In this document: in pieces, positions 9,212 to 17,713 of the stretch
Layout: every line of letters starts with the position of its first letter
Position numbering within the stretch: position 1 is the stretch's first letter
Origin: Colwellia sp. M166
Lineage (GTDB): Bacteria > Pseudomonadota > Gammaproteobacteria > Enterobacterales > Alteromonadaceae
Assembly: GCF_024585285.1 (NCBI RefSeq)
Contig: NZ_CP040755.1
Location: forward strand, 4,278,001-4,342,000
Direction of reading: 5' to 3'
Length of the DNA: 64,000 nucleotides
Translations under genes and position numbers: made by a program
Notes under the pieces: generated by a model
Databases searched by the model: none
Told to the model about the DNA's origin: nothing
The model's input: only the letters and a program-made list of their open reading frames with translations

Positions 9212-9463
9212 ATGAGCCGATCATATTTAAAGCCTTATCGTGTTAGTCGACTTTGCTACTCGGTAATATTTTTAGCAATATCACTGGTAAGCGGTTGCTC
9301 TTCATTAGGTGTACAACCTTGGGAGCGTGATTTATTGGCAAAAGATGAAATGGCATTAACATCATCTCCTTTAGATGCCGCGCTTGATGATCATATTTAT
9401 TTTAGTAAAGAAGCGTCAAGCGGCGGTAAAAGCTTTGGTGGCGGAGGGTGCGGATGCAATTAA
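9212..9463 (+). CDS. DUF4266-type small lipoprotein with C-terminal GGGGCGCN
   Basis: 83-aa predicted lipoprotein. A hydrophobic signal (YSVIFLAISLVSGC) ends in lipobox VSGC, then PWERDLLAKDEMAL, PLDAALDDHIYFSKEAS and a Gly-rich tail ending GGGGCGCN. The family assignment is from memory of this layout. I start at ATG 9212, since AAGGA at 9200-9204 has good spacing to it, not at ATG 9206. The two C-terminal cysteines next to a TlpA thioredoxin gene suggest a redox, metal-binding or covalently modified tail. Its 3' end contains the ribosome site and start of the next gene. Confidence 0.8.
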   Translation: MSRSYLKPYRVSRLCYSVIFLAISLVSGCSSLGVQPWERDLLAKDEMALTSSPLDAALDDHIYFSKEASSGGKSFGGGGCGCN

Positions 9464-10773
9464 CTCAGAAAAAGAGTCCGGTAAATATTAAGGCGGCATT
9501 AACACTTGCCACGACAACATTGCTCGGTTCTGTATCCGCTGTTGGTTATGCACAAGAGCCACAGCAAGTAACTGAAGAATCATCTTGGGATTTTGATACG
9601 GCGTTTTTGTATTACAGTGAAAGCGATCGGGTATCAGTCGCAGAAGCTATTATCAATGCGAAAAAAACCTTCGAGAATGATGAAGTACTTAACCTGAAGT
9701 TGACTATTGATTCATTAACCGGTGCTTCAGCGAATGGTGCTACCGCGCAACCTAATGTGCAAACCTTTACGCGTCCTTCTGGTAAAGGCAGTTATCAAAC
9801 AGACAAAAACACCACGCCACTCGATGACACCTTTAGAGATACTCGTGTGCAATTTAATGCGCAATGGACTCAACCGTTAGCTGAGAATTATACTGGCAGT
9901 GCGGGGGGACATATTTCCAAAGAATATGACTATTTATCACTAGGCATTAATGGCAACCTGGCCTATGACTTTAATAATAAAAATTCAACATTTTCATTGG
10001 GCTTGAGTTATTTCCAAGACACTTTTGAGCCTGAAGGTGGGATTCCTGTTGCCTTTACTAGCATGCCATCGGCTTACGGTAGTGGTGAAAGTGCGAGTAA
10101 AGAGCTGTTTGATGCTACGCGCCGCACCGATAGCGATGACAAAACCACGACTGATATTATGCTAGGTTTTACTCAAGTGATAAACCGTAGAATGTTAATG
10201 CAGTTTAATTATTCTTATTCAACGGTTGATGGTTATTTAAGTGACCCTTTTAAAGTATTGAGTGTGCTCGACAGTAATGGTTATGCACAAGATTACCTTT
10301 ATGAAAGTCGACCAGATAGCCGGGTTAAGCAAAGTTTATTTGCCCAAACCAAATACCACTTTGAGCAAAATGTAGTTGATGTTTCTTATCGCTATATGTG
10401 GGATGACTGGAAGTTAGACTCTCATACCATTGACTCAAGACTGCGAGTACCGTTAACGAGTACCAGTTACCTTGAGCCACATTTACGTTTCTATCAACAA
10501 AGTGCCGCTGATTTTTATCAGCCTTTTTTAACCCAATCAAGCCCTATGCCTATGTTTGCGAGCGCCGATTATCGTATTGGTGAAATGAGCGCGTACACGA
10601 TTGGTTTGAAATATGGTATGAAGATGAGCGACGGTAATGATTTATCGTTTAGGTTGGAGTATTATCGTCAAAACCCTAAAAACTCAGGTTATCAAGTACC
10701 TGAAGTGCTTGAAAGTGCTGATTTATATGAAAGTGTTGACGCTATTATTGCGCAAGTAAGCTATTCATTTTAA
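9454..10773 (+). CDS. DUF3570 family outer-membrane beta-barrel-like protein
   Basis: About 439 aa, with a signal peptide (ALTLATTTLLGSVSAVGYAQE) and then many alternating beta strands rich in Tyr/Phe. It ends VSYSF, a C-terminal Phe typical of outer-membrane barrels. Family by recollection of gene order and N-terminal LTIDSLTGASANGA / DTRVQF features. I chose ATG 9454 because GGAGGG (9443-9448) stands 5 bp before it; that site also encodes part of the Gly tail of the preceding gene, and the genes overlap by 10 bp. Translation should be coupled. Function is unknown. Confidence 0.85.
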   Translation: MQLTQKKSPVNIKAALTLATTTLLGSVSAVGYAQEPQQVTEESSWDFDTAFLYYSESDRVSVAEAIINAKKTFENDEVLNLKLTIDSLTGASANGATAQPNVQTFTRPSGKGSYQTDKNTTPLDDTFRDTRVQFNAQWTQPLAENYTGSAGGHISKEYDYLSLGINGNLAYDFNNKNSTFSLGLSYFQDTFEPEGGIPVAFTSMPSAYGSGESASKELFDATRRTDSDDKTTTDIMLGFTQVINRRMLMQFNYSYSTVDGYLSDPFKVLSVLDSNGYAQDYLYESRPDSRVKQSLFAQTKYHFEQNVVDVSYRYMWDDWKLDSHTIDSRLRVPLTSTSYLEPHLRFYQQSAADFYQPFLTQSSPMPMFASADYRIGEMSAYTIGLKYGMKMSDGNDLSFRLEYYRQNPKNSGYQVPEVLESADLYESVDAIIAQVSYSF

Positions 10774-10930
10774 TCTCCATTTTAAAGTACTTTGTGCAAG
10801 GACGCACTTATAAGACCATTTCATCTAAATAAGTGAGTACTTAGCGTTATATGAGCGCCGAAAGGGCGATTTTTAAGGCTTAGCTGGATTGGTATAGACA
10901 TTATGCTTAATAGATGCAATAGGACGTGAT

Positions 10931-11833
10931 TTGCCGAAAACGATAAACAGACAAGTTAAAGTACTAGCAACGGAAGATGGTCATAACGTTCGTTTTGATG
11001 CCATGGCCAGCCCTTGTGAAGTAATTGTTGCAGGTAGTGATATAAAGCTAGCACAAACTTTAGGCCAACTTGTTGCTGATGAAGTTTGGCGTATTGAAGA
11101 TAAATATTCACGCTATAAAGCAAGTAGTGTTTGTTCGGCTATTAATCATAGTAGCGGACAATCGCTAGCAATTGATCAAGAAACCTACGCTTTACTCAAT
11201 TTTGCCGATACTTGTTATCAGCTGAGCGAAGGGGTCTTTGATATCACTTCTGGGGTACTTCGCAAAGTTTGGCAGTTTGACGGTAGCGATAATATTCCTA
11301 ACACAGCAAGTGTGCAGAAAGCGCTTAAAAACATTGGTTGGCCAAAAGTACAGTTTGATCAACAGCAAATTATTTTACCGAAAAATATGGAGCTAGACTT
11401 TGGAGGTATTGGTAAAGAATATGCCGTTGATCGAGCGTTGCTTATCGCTAGTCAATCAACTTCGTTACCGGTACTGATCAATTTGGGCGGTGATTTAGCG
11501 GCGAATAAACCTCGTCAAGAGAATGTGCCATGGCAAGTAGGCATTGAACATCCAGGGTTTGTTGATCGTAAGCCCATGGTAGTAAGCTTACTTAAAGGTG
11601 CACTAGCAACCAGTGGCGATGCTAAGCGTTTTCTATTAAAAGCTACTGTGCGCTATAGTCATATTTTAAATGCGAAAACTGGTTGGCCTGTGGAACAAGC
11701 ACCGCGCTCAATCACCGTTGTTGCACCGCAATGTATTCAGGCCGGAATTTTAGCAACATTAGCGTTAATGCAAGGGCAGAACGCAGAAGCATTTCTAACT
11801 GGTCAAGAAATTAAATTCTGGGCAATTCGATAA
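10931..11833 (+). CDS. apbE: ApbE-family FAD:protein FMN transferase
   Basis: 300 aa. ApbE enzymes attach FMN from FAD to Ser/Thr of extracytoplasmic redox proteins. Family blocks are all present: MASPCEVIV near the N-terminus, DFGGIGKEYAVDRA, LINLGGDLA, ATSGDAKRF and HILNAKTGWPV. The start is TTG 10931 with AGGA just upstream; I saw no upstream ATG in frame. This form has no visible signal peptide or lipobox, although ApbE usually acts outside the cytoplasm. It follows DUF3570 after 157 bp and seems to belong to the same unit. No usual flavinylation target (Rnf/Nqr) is present. Confidence 0.92.
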   Translation: MPKTINRQVKVLATEDGHNVRFDAMASPCEVIVAGSDIKLAQTLGQLVADEVWRIEDKYSRYKASSVCSAINHSSGQSLAIDQETYALLNFADTCYQLSEGVFDITSGVLRKVWQFDGSDNIPNTASVQKALKNIGWPKVQFDQQQIILPKNMELDFGGIGKEYAVDRALLIASQSTSLPVLINLGGDLAANKPRQENVPWQVGIEHPGFVDRKPMVVSLLKGALATSGDAKRFLLKATVRYSHILNAKTGWPVEQAPRSITVVAPQCIQAGILATLALMQGQNAEAFLTGQEIKFWAIR

Positions 11834-11839
11834 CAGCAT

Positions 11840-11866
11840 AAAAAACGCGCTATTAGCGCGTTTTTT
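11840..11866. terminator. Bidirectional terminator between apbE and the DUF3083-like gene
   Basis: CGCGCT-ATT-AGCGCG stem-loop with A-run before and T-run after, between two convergent genes, so it can act in both directions. Confidence 0.88.
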
Positions 11867-11900
11867 ATTTTTTAATCACATAGATACAAATGTTTCAACT

Positions 11901-13016
11901 TTATTCTTGATAAAAACCAATGTGTTGGTGGAAACGAACGGTTAACTCTTCTTTGTCGTTAATATATTTCAGCTTTTGAGCAATGGCATGTAAAGCAGAC
12001 TCAATTTGCATTAAAAATTTACCATAACCGTGACTGGTTTTATCTTGCTCACTAGCAACAAAAATAAGCTGCATGCTATCAACAAGTTGATCGGCTACCC
12101 ATTTGCAAACATAGCCACCATTGTTATTTTTAGGATTGTATCCCAACATGTAGAGCTCACCTTTAGCTACAGCCATTTCATCATCACTGCGGCGCACAAT
12201 AGGTACTAAACCATTAGCGATAACAGCGCCATTATGAAGGTTATGTTTTTCAGCTGCATCGACAAAAGCGTCAGAAATAAAACTATATAGCGGGCTGTAA
12301 TTTTCACCCTCACTATGATCTAATGGCACAATATTACGCAAGCGACGGTTAATCGGTAGATCAATAATCGCGTAAGTTAATTCATCAGTATTTTTTGGTA
12401 AAGCAATACCATCAGCAGCGTAGCGATTAGAGATACTACGAAGTTTATGCACTTGATTACCTTGTACACCTTTATCTTTGGCAAATAAATCGTAAGTTAA
12501 ATGCTGATGATCGCTGATACGAACATCTTGAGTATCGAGCCCTGTTTGTTCAGTAAACTGAGTAATGGCTTGTACAACTTTTTGGTGGAATATTGCTGAG
12601 TTATGTCTGACATCATCACCGTTAGACAAAAACACCAAATGTATTTTATTGGCCATTTTTGTGGCATCAAAATAAGCATTTTGACTGTAATGGTAGTGAG
12701 AGTTATAAAGAAATAAAATTTGTTGTGCCGTTTGGGCGGTTAATTTTTCAGGGCTAAAGCGAATACGGGTAAACTTGTCGTTGGCAACAAACTGGCCACT
12801 TTCAATATCAAGCTGGTCATTAATTTTAAAAAATAGTGCAGAGAGCTTTTTATAAAAGGCTAAAAATGGTTGTTCACTCGTATGATCAATAGCACCGGCA
12901 ACATTCTCGATTAATTTATCTGTAATAGTGAACTTAGCAAGTAAATATTGGTTTTCACGTGCTGAAGATGGGATATGAACTTTGTGCTGAACGCTTCTTT
13001 TACGAGATAGTGGCAT
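11901..13016 (-). CDS. Conserved hypothetical protein, probably DUF3083
   Basis: About 371 aa (390 aa if the upstream start at 13073 is used). No signal peptide or clear membrane segment, so likely cytoplasmic. I associate the sequence style (RKRSVQHKVHIPSSARENQYLLAKF, AIIDLPINRRLRNIVPLDH) with the DUF3083 family of Shewanella and Colwellia relatives, from memory only. It is a single gene convergent with apbE. The start is uncertain: neither 13016 nor 13043/13073 has a strong ribosome site. No function is known. Confidence 0.7.
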   Translation of the reverse strand: MPLSRKRSVQHKVHIPSSARENQYLLAKFTITDKLIENVAGAIDHTSEQPFLAFYKKLSALFFKINDQLDIESGQFVANDKFTRIRFSPEKLTAQTAQQILFLYNSHYHYSQNAYFDATKMANKIHLVFLSNGDDVRHNSAIFHQKVVQAITQFTEQTGLDTQDVRISDHQHLTYDLFAKDKGVQGNQVHKLRSISNRYAADGIALPKNTDELTYAIIDLPINRRLRNIVPLDHSEGENYSPLYSFISDAFVDAAEKHNLHNGAVIANGLVPIVRRSDDEMAVAKGELYMLGYNPKNNNGGYVCKWVADQLVDSMQLIFVASEQDKTSHGYGKFLMQIESALHAIAQKLKYINDKEELTVRFHQHIGFYQE

Positions 13017-13298
13017 AACAAGTAACTCATTGATTAAAAACGTTAGCATAGTAACAACATTCAATGTAGGCAAATATGATTTATATCAAAAAGTAAGCTC
13101 GCAACCTCAGCATATTTGTCTAATAAGCACTTCATTAGTATTGGCAAGCCAATAGAATAAATTACTTAAAAATATGGAGTGATTTATCTGTGGCTTATCT
13201 GTGATTTTTTGCCAATATAAATTTATTGCTTAGACCTACCTAATTTCCCCTGTATTTGTTTATAATCGTTGCATCACTCGTAACTTAAGAATAAAAAT

Positions 13299-14933
13299 AT
13301 GAAAAAAACCTTAGCTTTTACCTTACTTACCTCTGCTGTTTTATTTGGCTGTGGGTCTGAAAATGTTGTTAAAAGTAACAGTGCTGCAGATGTAACAGCG
13401 AGTTACAACAGCATTAATAAAGAACAACTCATCGAGCATATTAAAGTGCTGGCCTCTGATGAATTTGAAGGTCGTGCACCGTCGAGCAAAGGTGAAGAAC
13501 TTACGCTTGATTATTTGACTAAACAGTTAACTGCGATAGGTTTCAAGCCAGGTAATGGCGAAAGCTTTTTACAAGCTGTACCTATGGTCTCTATTGAAGC
13601 GTCACCAGAAATGACCTTATCTATAGGTGGTAAAGATTATCAATATGGCCATGATATGGTTATGGGCTCTAGTCGCATTAGTGATTTCGAGCAACTTAAA
13701 GATTCTGAATTAGTCTTTGTGGGCTACGGTGTTAATGCGCCTGAGTATCAATGGAATGATTACGAAGGACTTGACGTTAAAGGAAAAACGGTTGTTATTT
13801 TAGTGAACGACCCAGGTTTTGCTACCAAAGATCCGGCATTATTTAATGGCAATGCCATGACTTATTACGGACGCTGGACATATAAATATGAAGAAGCGAG
13901 CCGTCAAGGTGCTGAAGGGGCGATCATTGTCCATGAAACTGCACCGGCATCATATGGTTGGTCAGTAGTAGAACATTCATGGACAGGTCCACAATTTGGT
14001 TTTGTTCGTGAAGATCTTAATAAAGGACGTGTTGCCGTCGAAGGTTGGGTTAATAATGAAGTTGCAAAAGAGCTTTTTGCAAAAGCAGGCTTAAACTTTG
14101 AAACGGCAAAAGCACAAGCTGCAAAAGGTAGTTATCATCTTGATATGGGGGATTTAACAGCTTCGGTAGCAGTAAAAAATACCGTCAAAAAGTCAACATC
14201 ATATAACTTTATTGCCACTTTACCGGGCAGTACTAAACCTGACGAACATATTCTTTATACTGCCCATTGGGATCATTTAGGTAAAGATAGCAGCAAAGAT
14301 GGCGACCAAATTTATAATGGTGCTGTTGATAATGCTTCAGGTACAGCTGCCCTTATTGAAGTTGCTGAAGCGTTCTCAAAGCTACCGGTGGCACCTGCTC
14401 GCTCAATCACTATTATGGCGGTAACAGCTGAAGAGCAAGGTTTACTCGGCTCTAAGTTTTATGCGGCAAATCCAGTGATCCCTGCGGCTAAAACGGTGGC
14501 CAACATTAATATGGATGCATTAAATGTTAATGGTCGTAGTAAAGATGTTTCCGTTTACGGTTTAGGTCAATCACAGCTTGATGATTACTTAACAGTAGCT
14601 GCTAAAAAACAAGGTCGCGTTATTTCAGGTGACCCTCGTCCAGCAGCCGGTATTTACTATCGTTCTGACCATTTTGCTTTCGCTAATATAGGTGTTCCAG
14701 CACTTTACGCTAAAAGTGGTAAAGAGCCAGTTGATGAAGCAACAAAAGCATTACGAGCGCTTTTAGATCCTATTTTAGCTAAGTGTTATCACAATGCATG
14801 TGATGAATATAATGAACAGTGGGACCTTTCTGGAGCTGTCGAAGATATGCAAGCTTTCTTTGAAATTGGTTATGAATTATCAAATGAAAATGTGTGGCCA
14901 CAGTGGAGCAAAACTTCAGAGTTTAAACGCTAA
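13299..14933 (+). CDS. M28 family zinc metallopeptidase lipoprotein
   Basis: 544-aa envelope aminopeptidase. Signal peptide and lipobox LFGC give lipidation at Cys18. The catalytic domain surrounds a protease-associated insert (about residues 130-260). Zinc and catalytic motifs are in order: TAHWDHLG, GAVDNASGTAAL, VTAEEQGLLGS, NINMDALN and YYRSDHFAFANIGVPAL, the usual H-D-E-E-D-H set of M28. It likely trims peptides taken up or released at the cell surface. It is followed by a terminator and stands alone. Confidence 0.94.
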   Translation: MKKTLAFTLLTSAVLFGCGSENVVKSNSAADVTASYNSINKEQLIEHIKVLASDEFEGRAPSSKGEELTLDYLTKQLTAIGFKPGNGESFLQAVPMVSIEASPEMTLSIGGKDYQYGHDMVMGSSRISDFEQLKDSELVFVGYGVNAPEYQWNDYEGLDVKGKTVVILVNDPGFATKDPALFNGNAMTYYGRWTYKYEEASRQGAEGAIIVHETAPASYGWSVVEHSWTGPQFGFVREDLNKGRVAVEGWVNNEVAKELFAKAGLNFETAKAQAAKGSYHLDMGDLTASVAVKNTVKKSTSYNFIATLPGSTKPDEHILYTAHWDHLGKDSSKDGDQIYNGAVDNASGTAALIEVAEAFSKLPVAPARSITIMAVTAEEQGLLGSKFYAANPVIPAAKTVANINMDALNVNGRSKDVSVYGLGQSQLDDYLTVAAKKQGRVISGDPRPAAGIYYRSDHFAFANIGVPALYAKSGKEPVDEATKALRALLDPILAKCYHNACDEYNEQWDLSGAVEDMQAFFEIGYELSNENVWPQWSKTSEFKR

Positions 14934-14996
14934 TTTTGTCAATACCGCAATAGCACGGTCAATCTAGAGCTTATTAAGCTTTTAGTGTTAATTATC

Positions 14997-15028
14997 AAAG
15001 CAGCAATGATGTAATTGCTGCTTTTTTT
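14997..15028 (+). terminator. Terminator after the M28 peptidase gene
   Basis: AAAGCAGCAAT-GATGTA-ATTGCTGC hairpin followed by a seven-T run, 63 bp after the stop codon. Confidence 0.85.
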
Positions 15029-15117
15029 ATGCCTGAACCGGAAAAACAGTTAATAAAAATAGGGATACACTGAATTTACAGAGGGCAGGTAGCTAAACAA
15101 ACGCTTGTTTTGATAAG

Positions 15118-15192
15118 AGTACAGTCCGTTGCCCTAGCAACTGAGCGGTTGATACGTTTAGCAACTGAGCGGTTGATACGTTTAGCAATTGG
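15118..15192 (-). pseudogene. Remnant of a tRNA-Asn 5' half with a 24-bp tandem duplication
   Basis: Reads acagtccgttgccctagcaa then ctgagcggttga, which matches the anticodon-arm to D-arm part of the intact tRNA-Asn genes next door with several changes. A 24-bp segment (gcaactgagcggttgatacg plus ttta) is then present twice, followed by a third shorter copy. No T-arm or acceptor 3' end is present, so it cannot be a functional tRNA. It lies beyond the array terminator. Confidence 0.65.
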
Positions 15193-15216
15193 GTTGGTTT
15201 CACTAAATTCTAGATG

Positions 15217-15243
15217 AAAAAAAACCTGCTAAAAAGCAGGTTT
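15217..15243 (-). terminator. Terminator of the tRNA-Asn array
   Basis: On the minus strand AAACCTGCT-TTTT-AGCAGG is followed by an eight-T run, 9 bp after the last tRNA gene. Confidence 0.9.
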
Positions 15244-15251
15244 CTTCAATG

Positions 15252-15327
15252 TGGCTCCTCAACCTGGACTTGAACCAGGGACAAACGGATTAACAGTCCG
15301 TTGCTCTACCAACTGAGCTATTGAGGA
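15252..15327 (-). tRNA. tRNA-Asn (GTT), copy 1 of 3 intact
   Basis: 76-nt gene on the minus strand, starting TCCTCAATAGCTCAG and ending GAGGAGCCA with CCA encoded. The acceptor stem pairs TCCTCAA with TTGAGGA. The anticodon loop is CTGTTAATC (GTT, Asn) and the T-arm reads CCTGG-TTCAAGT-CCAGG. Identical to the copies at 15376 and 15705. Confidence 0.98.
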
Positions 15328-15375
15328 ATAAAAATTTTACTTCCTTTATCAAGGAAGAGAGCAAAGCTCTTAATG

Positions 15376-15451
15376 TGGCTCCTCAACCTGGACTTGAACC
15401 AGGGACAAACGGATTAACAGTCCGTTGCTCTACCAACTGAGCTATTGAGGA
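15376..15451 (-). tRNA. tRNA-Asn (GTT), copy 2 of 3 intact
   Basis: 76-nt gene identical to the copy at 15252-15327 with the same GTT anticodon loop and encoded CCA. It is 48 bp from copy 1 in the same transcript. Confidence 0.98.
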
Positions 15452-15508
15452 ATTATTCTTTCTAATATAACCGCTGGTAATTAAATTACTAGCCATTACT
15501 TTTTAATT

Positions 15509-15596
15509 TGGCTTCTCAACCTGGACTTGAACCAGGGACAAACGCTGACATAATAACAGCACAGTCCGTTGCTTTACCAAGCAACATTGAAACCAA
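15509..15596 (-). pseudogene. Degenerate tRNA-Asn copy (disrupted anticodon and D arms)
   Basis: The 3' half (T-arm and acceptor strand with CCA) matches the intact genes apart from one base in the acceptor (TTGAGAAGCCA). The anticodon arm carries extra bases around TGCTGTTATTATGTCAGC, so no normal 7-nt loop forms. The D-arm and 5' acceptor strand are replaced by a sequence that does not pair with the 3' acceptor. Nearly identical to the next copy, 98 bp away. Confidence 0.85.
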
Positions 15597-15606
15597 TATA
15601 TAAATT

Positions 15607-15694
15607 TGGCTCCTCAACCTGGACTTGAACCAGGGACAAACGCTGACATAATAACAGCACAGTCCGTTGCTTTACCAAGCAACATTGAAACCAA
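15607..15694 (-). pseudogene. Second degenerate tRNA-Asn copy
   Basis: The same disruption as the copy at 15509: intact T-arm and 3' acceptor (GAGGAGCCA), extra bases in the anticodon arm, lost 5' acceptor pairing. The 98-bp period shared with its neighbour points to tandem duplication after the damage arose. Confidence 0.85.
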
Positions 15695-15704
15695 TATATA
15701 AATT

Positions 15705-15780
15705 TGGCTCCTCAACCTGGACTTGAACCAGGGACAAACGGATTAACAGTCCGTTGCTCTACCAACTGAGCTATTGAGGA
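15705..15780 (-). tRNA. tRNA-Asn (GTT), copy 3 of 3 intact, first in the transcript
   Basis: 76-nt gene identical to the other two intact copies. It is the gene closest to the promoter at 15817-15845. Confidence 0.98.
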
Positions 15781-15816
15781 ATTGTTTTGAAAGCCGCTAT
15801 TGGCTAACGGGGCGGA

Positions 15817-15845
15817 ATATTAAAGGCAGCTTGTCAGACTGTCAA
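15817..15845 (-). promoter_or_regulatory. Sigma-70 promoter of the tRNA-Asn array
   Basis: Minus strand: -35 TTGACA, 17-bp spacer, -10 TAATAT, then a GC-rich stretch (CCGCCCCG) that fits the discriminator of a stringently controlled stable-RNA promoter. It ends 36 bp before the first tRNA. Confidence 0.92.
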
Positions 15846-15965
15846 CACAAAACTTAGAAAAAAATCATTTTATTGACTGTTTGCTTAAATTGCAGGCAGT
15901 GTTGGGGAAAATCACTCATATTTTGCTGAATAAATACTCAGTGTTATTTTGAGGGGGATATAAAC

Positions 15966-15998
15966 CATAGTTATCCACTTATTCTGTGGATAACTATG
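15966..15998. repeat. 13-bp perfect inverted repeat holding DnaA-box-like sequences
   Basis: CATAGTTATCCAC, a 7-nt loop, then GTGGATAACTATG. The right arm read on the minus strand gives TTATCCACA, a perfect DnaA box with its last base in the loop. The left arm gives TTATCCACT, one mismatch. No T-run follows, so it is not an obvious terminator. The rest of 15846-16297 shows nothing else clear. Confidence 0.6.
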
Positions 15999-16339
15999 TG
16001 AGTTAAAGTGTAAGTTTACGTAATATGAACAGTAGAATGCGGCTTACAGCAAGGTGGACTTTTATTGTGCATGTTTCAAATTTTCTTTAATAACAGCTTG
16101 TTAGTAGCGTATTGTCGTGTTTATGACCATACTCGTGTGTTTTTTGTGCAAGAGTGATATTTGTCACGTTTGTTGTGTATTTCTTTGAACAACCAGCGAA
16201 TTAAATTATTTGTTAACCAAGCATAATTTCTGAGAATGACATTATTCTGCTTCGAAATAAAATATTTACGTAGCGAGTCCTAGCACTATCTTTTACAATG
16301 GTTAAAGCATTCGCTTTATCAGCTATTTTGAAACTATTA

Positions 16340-17713
16340 ATGACCGAAATTAAAAGAAACCGCCAAATTAATCTACTCAAAGATCCAGTTGCTCCAACGT
16401 TGAAGTTAATGACCATTCCGATGATCTACGGCATGATTTTATTGATGACCTTTAATCTTGTTGATACTTTTTTTGTTGGTTTATTAGGCACAGAGCCTTT
16501 AGCTGCCATAAGCTTTACTTTTCCTATTACCTTTACGGTTATTAGTTTAACTATTGGGTTAGGCATAGGAACTTCGGCTGTTATTGCCAAAGCACTGGGA
16601 AAAGGTGATAAAGAATCAGCAAAAAATTTAGCGACCAGTTCTTTATATTTAACGGCGATAATTGTTGGGCTTCTGGCAGTTGTAGGCTATTTGTATATTG
16701 ATGAAACCTTTTTACTTTTGGGCGCAAGTGAAGCGTTGTTACCCTTAATTCATCAATATATGGATATTTGGTTTTTAGGTTGTATTTGTTTAATTGGTCC
16801 TATGATAGGTAATGCAGTTTTACGTGCCTCAGGAGATACCAAAACACCGAGTTTAATTATGGGCAGTGCAGGGTTGATAAACGCGGTATTAGACCCTATT
16901 TTGATTTTTGGTTTTGGCCCGGTACCTGCGATGGGAATTCAAGGTGCTGCTATTGCTACTTCAGTATCGTGGATATTTGGCTCAGGCTATGTGTTATATA
17001 TTTTAGCGCTAAAAAGAGGCTTGATTCATACGCGCTTAATGACCATTAAAGACTTTATTAGCTCAGCACGTGGAATTTTGCACATAGGTTTGCCGGCGGC
17101 TGGCGCCAATATGTTAACCCCAGTGGCTGCTGCCGTACTTACCGCAATCGTGGCAAATTATGGCGCATCAGCGGTTGCTGCATTTGGTGTGGGTTCGAGA
17201 ATTGAATCGATAGCTTGCTTAGTGGTACTGGCGCTGTCTATGACCTTACCACCTTTTATTAGCCAAAACTTAGGTGCCGGTAATATAAAGCGTGTTGAAG
17301 AAGGCTATAAAACATCAATTAAATTTGTTTTAGTTTGGCAGGTGTTTATTTATCTTATCTTAGTGTTAGCTGCGCCGTTTATTGCGCAAGTATTTTCTAA
17401 AGAGCAGGCGGTAGCTGATATTATTAAACTTTTTATTTGGATTTTACCTTTAGGCTATGGTTTTCAAGGGGTGATTATTTTAACAAACTCATCATTTAAT
17501 GCCCTACATAAACCTATGGTGGCGCTTACGCTCAGCATTATTCGTTTATTTGTTTGCTATGTACCTTTGGCTTATGTCGGTAGTTTATGGTTTGGCTTAG
17601 AGGGATTTTTTATCGGCGCTTTACTTGGCAATGTTGTAATGGCAATGATTTCATATAACTTGTTTGATAAACAGTGTAAAAAAGACCGTCTACCGGAAGA
17701 GGTTGTTGTTTGA
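16340..17713 (+). CDS. MATE family multidrug/cation antiporter
   Basis: About 457 aa, inner membrane, with twelve predicted spans in two homologous halves. The N-terminus [22 protein letters not shown] and motifs [25 protein letters not shown] and [15 protein letters not shown] are typical of MATE exporters (NorM/DinF-like). I prefer ATG 16340; ATG 16298 is also open and neither has a strong ribosome site. The stop overlaps the uvrB start (TGATG), so the two are probably coupled. The exported drug is not known. Confidence 0.93.
   Translation: MTEIKRNRQINLLKDPVAPTLKLMTIPMIYGMILLMTFNLVDTFFVGLLGTEPLAAISFTFPITFTVISLTIGLGIGTSAVIAKALGKGDKESAKNLATSSLYLTAIIVGLLAVVGYLYIDETFLLLGASEALLPLIHQYMDIWFLGCICLIGPMIGNAVLRASGDTKTPSLIMGSAGLINAVLDPILIFGFGPVPAMGIQGAAIATSVSWIFGSGYVLYILALKRGLIHTRLMTIKDFISSARGILHIGLPAAGANMLTPVAAAVLTAIVANYGASAVAAFGVGSRIESIACLVVLALSMTLPPFISQNLGAGNIKRVEEGYKTSIKFVLVWQVFIYLILVLAAPFIAQVFSKEQAVADIIKLFIWILPLGYGFQGVIILTNSSFNALHKPMVALTLSIIRLFVCYVPLAYVGSLWFGLEGFFIGALLGNVVMAMISYNLFDKQCKKDRLPEEVVV

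Noticed and set aside
15509..15694. Two intron-containing tRNA genes
   Set aside because: The extra anticodon-arm bases do not leave an intact tRNA when removed, because the 5' acceptor strand and D-arm are also lost.
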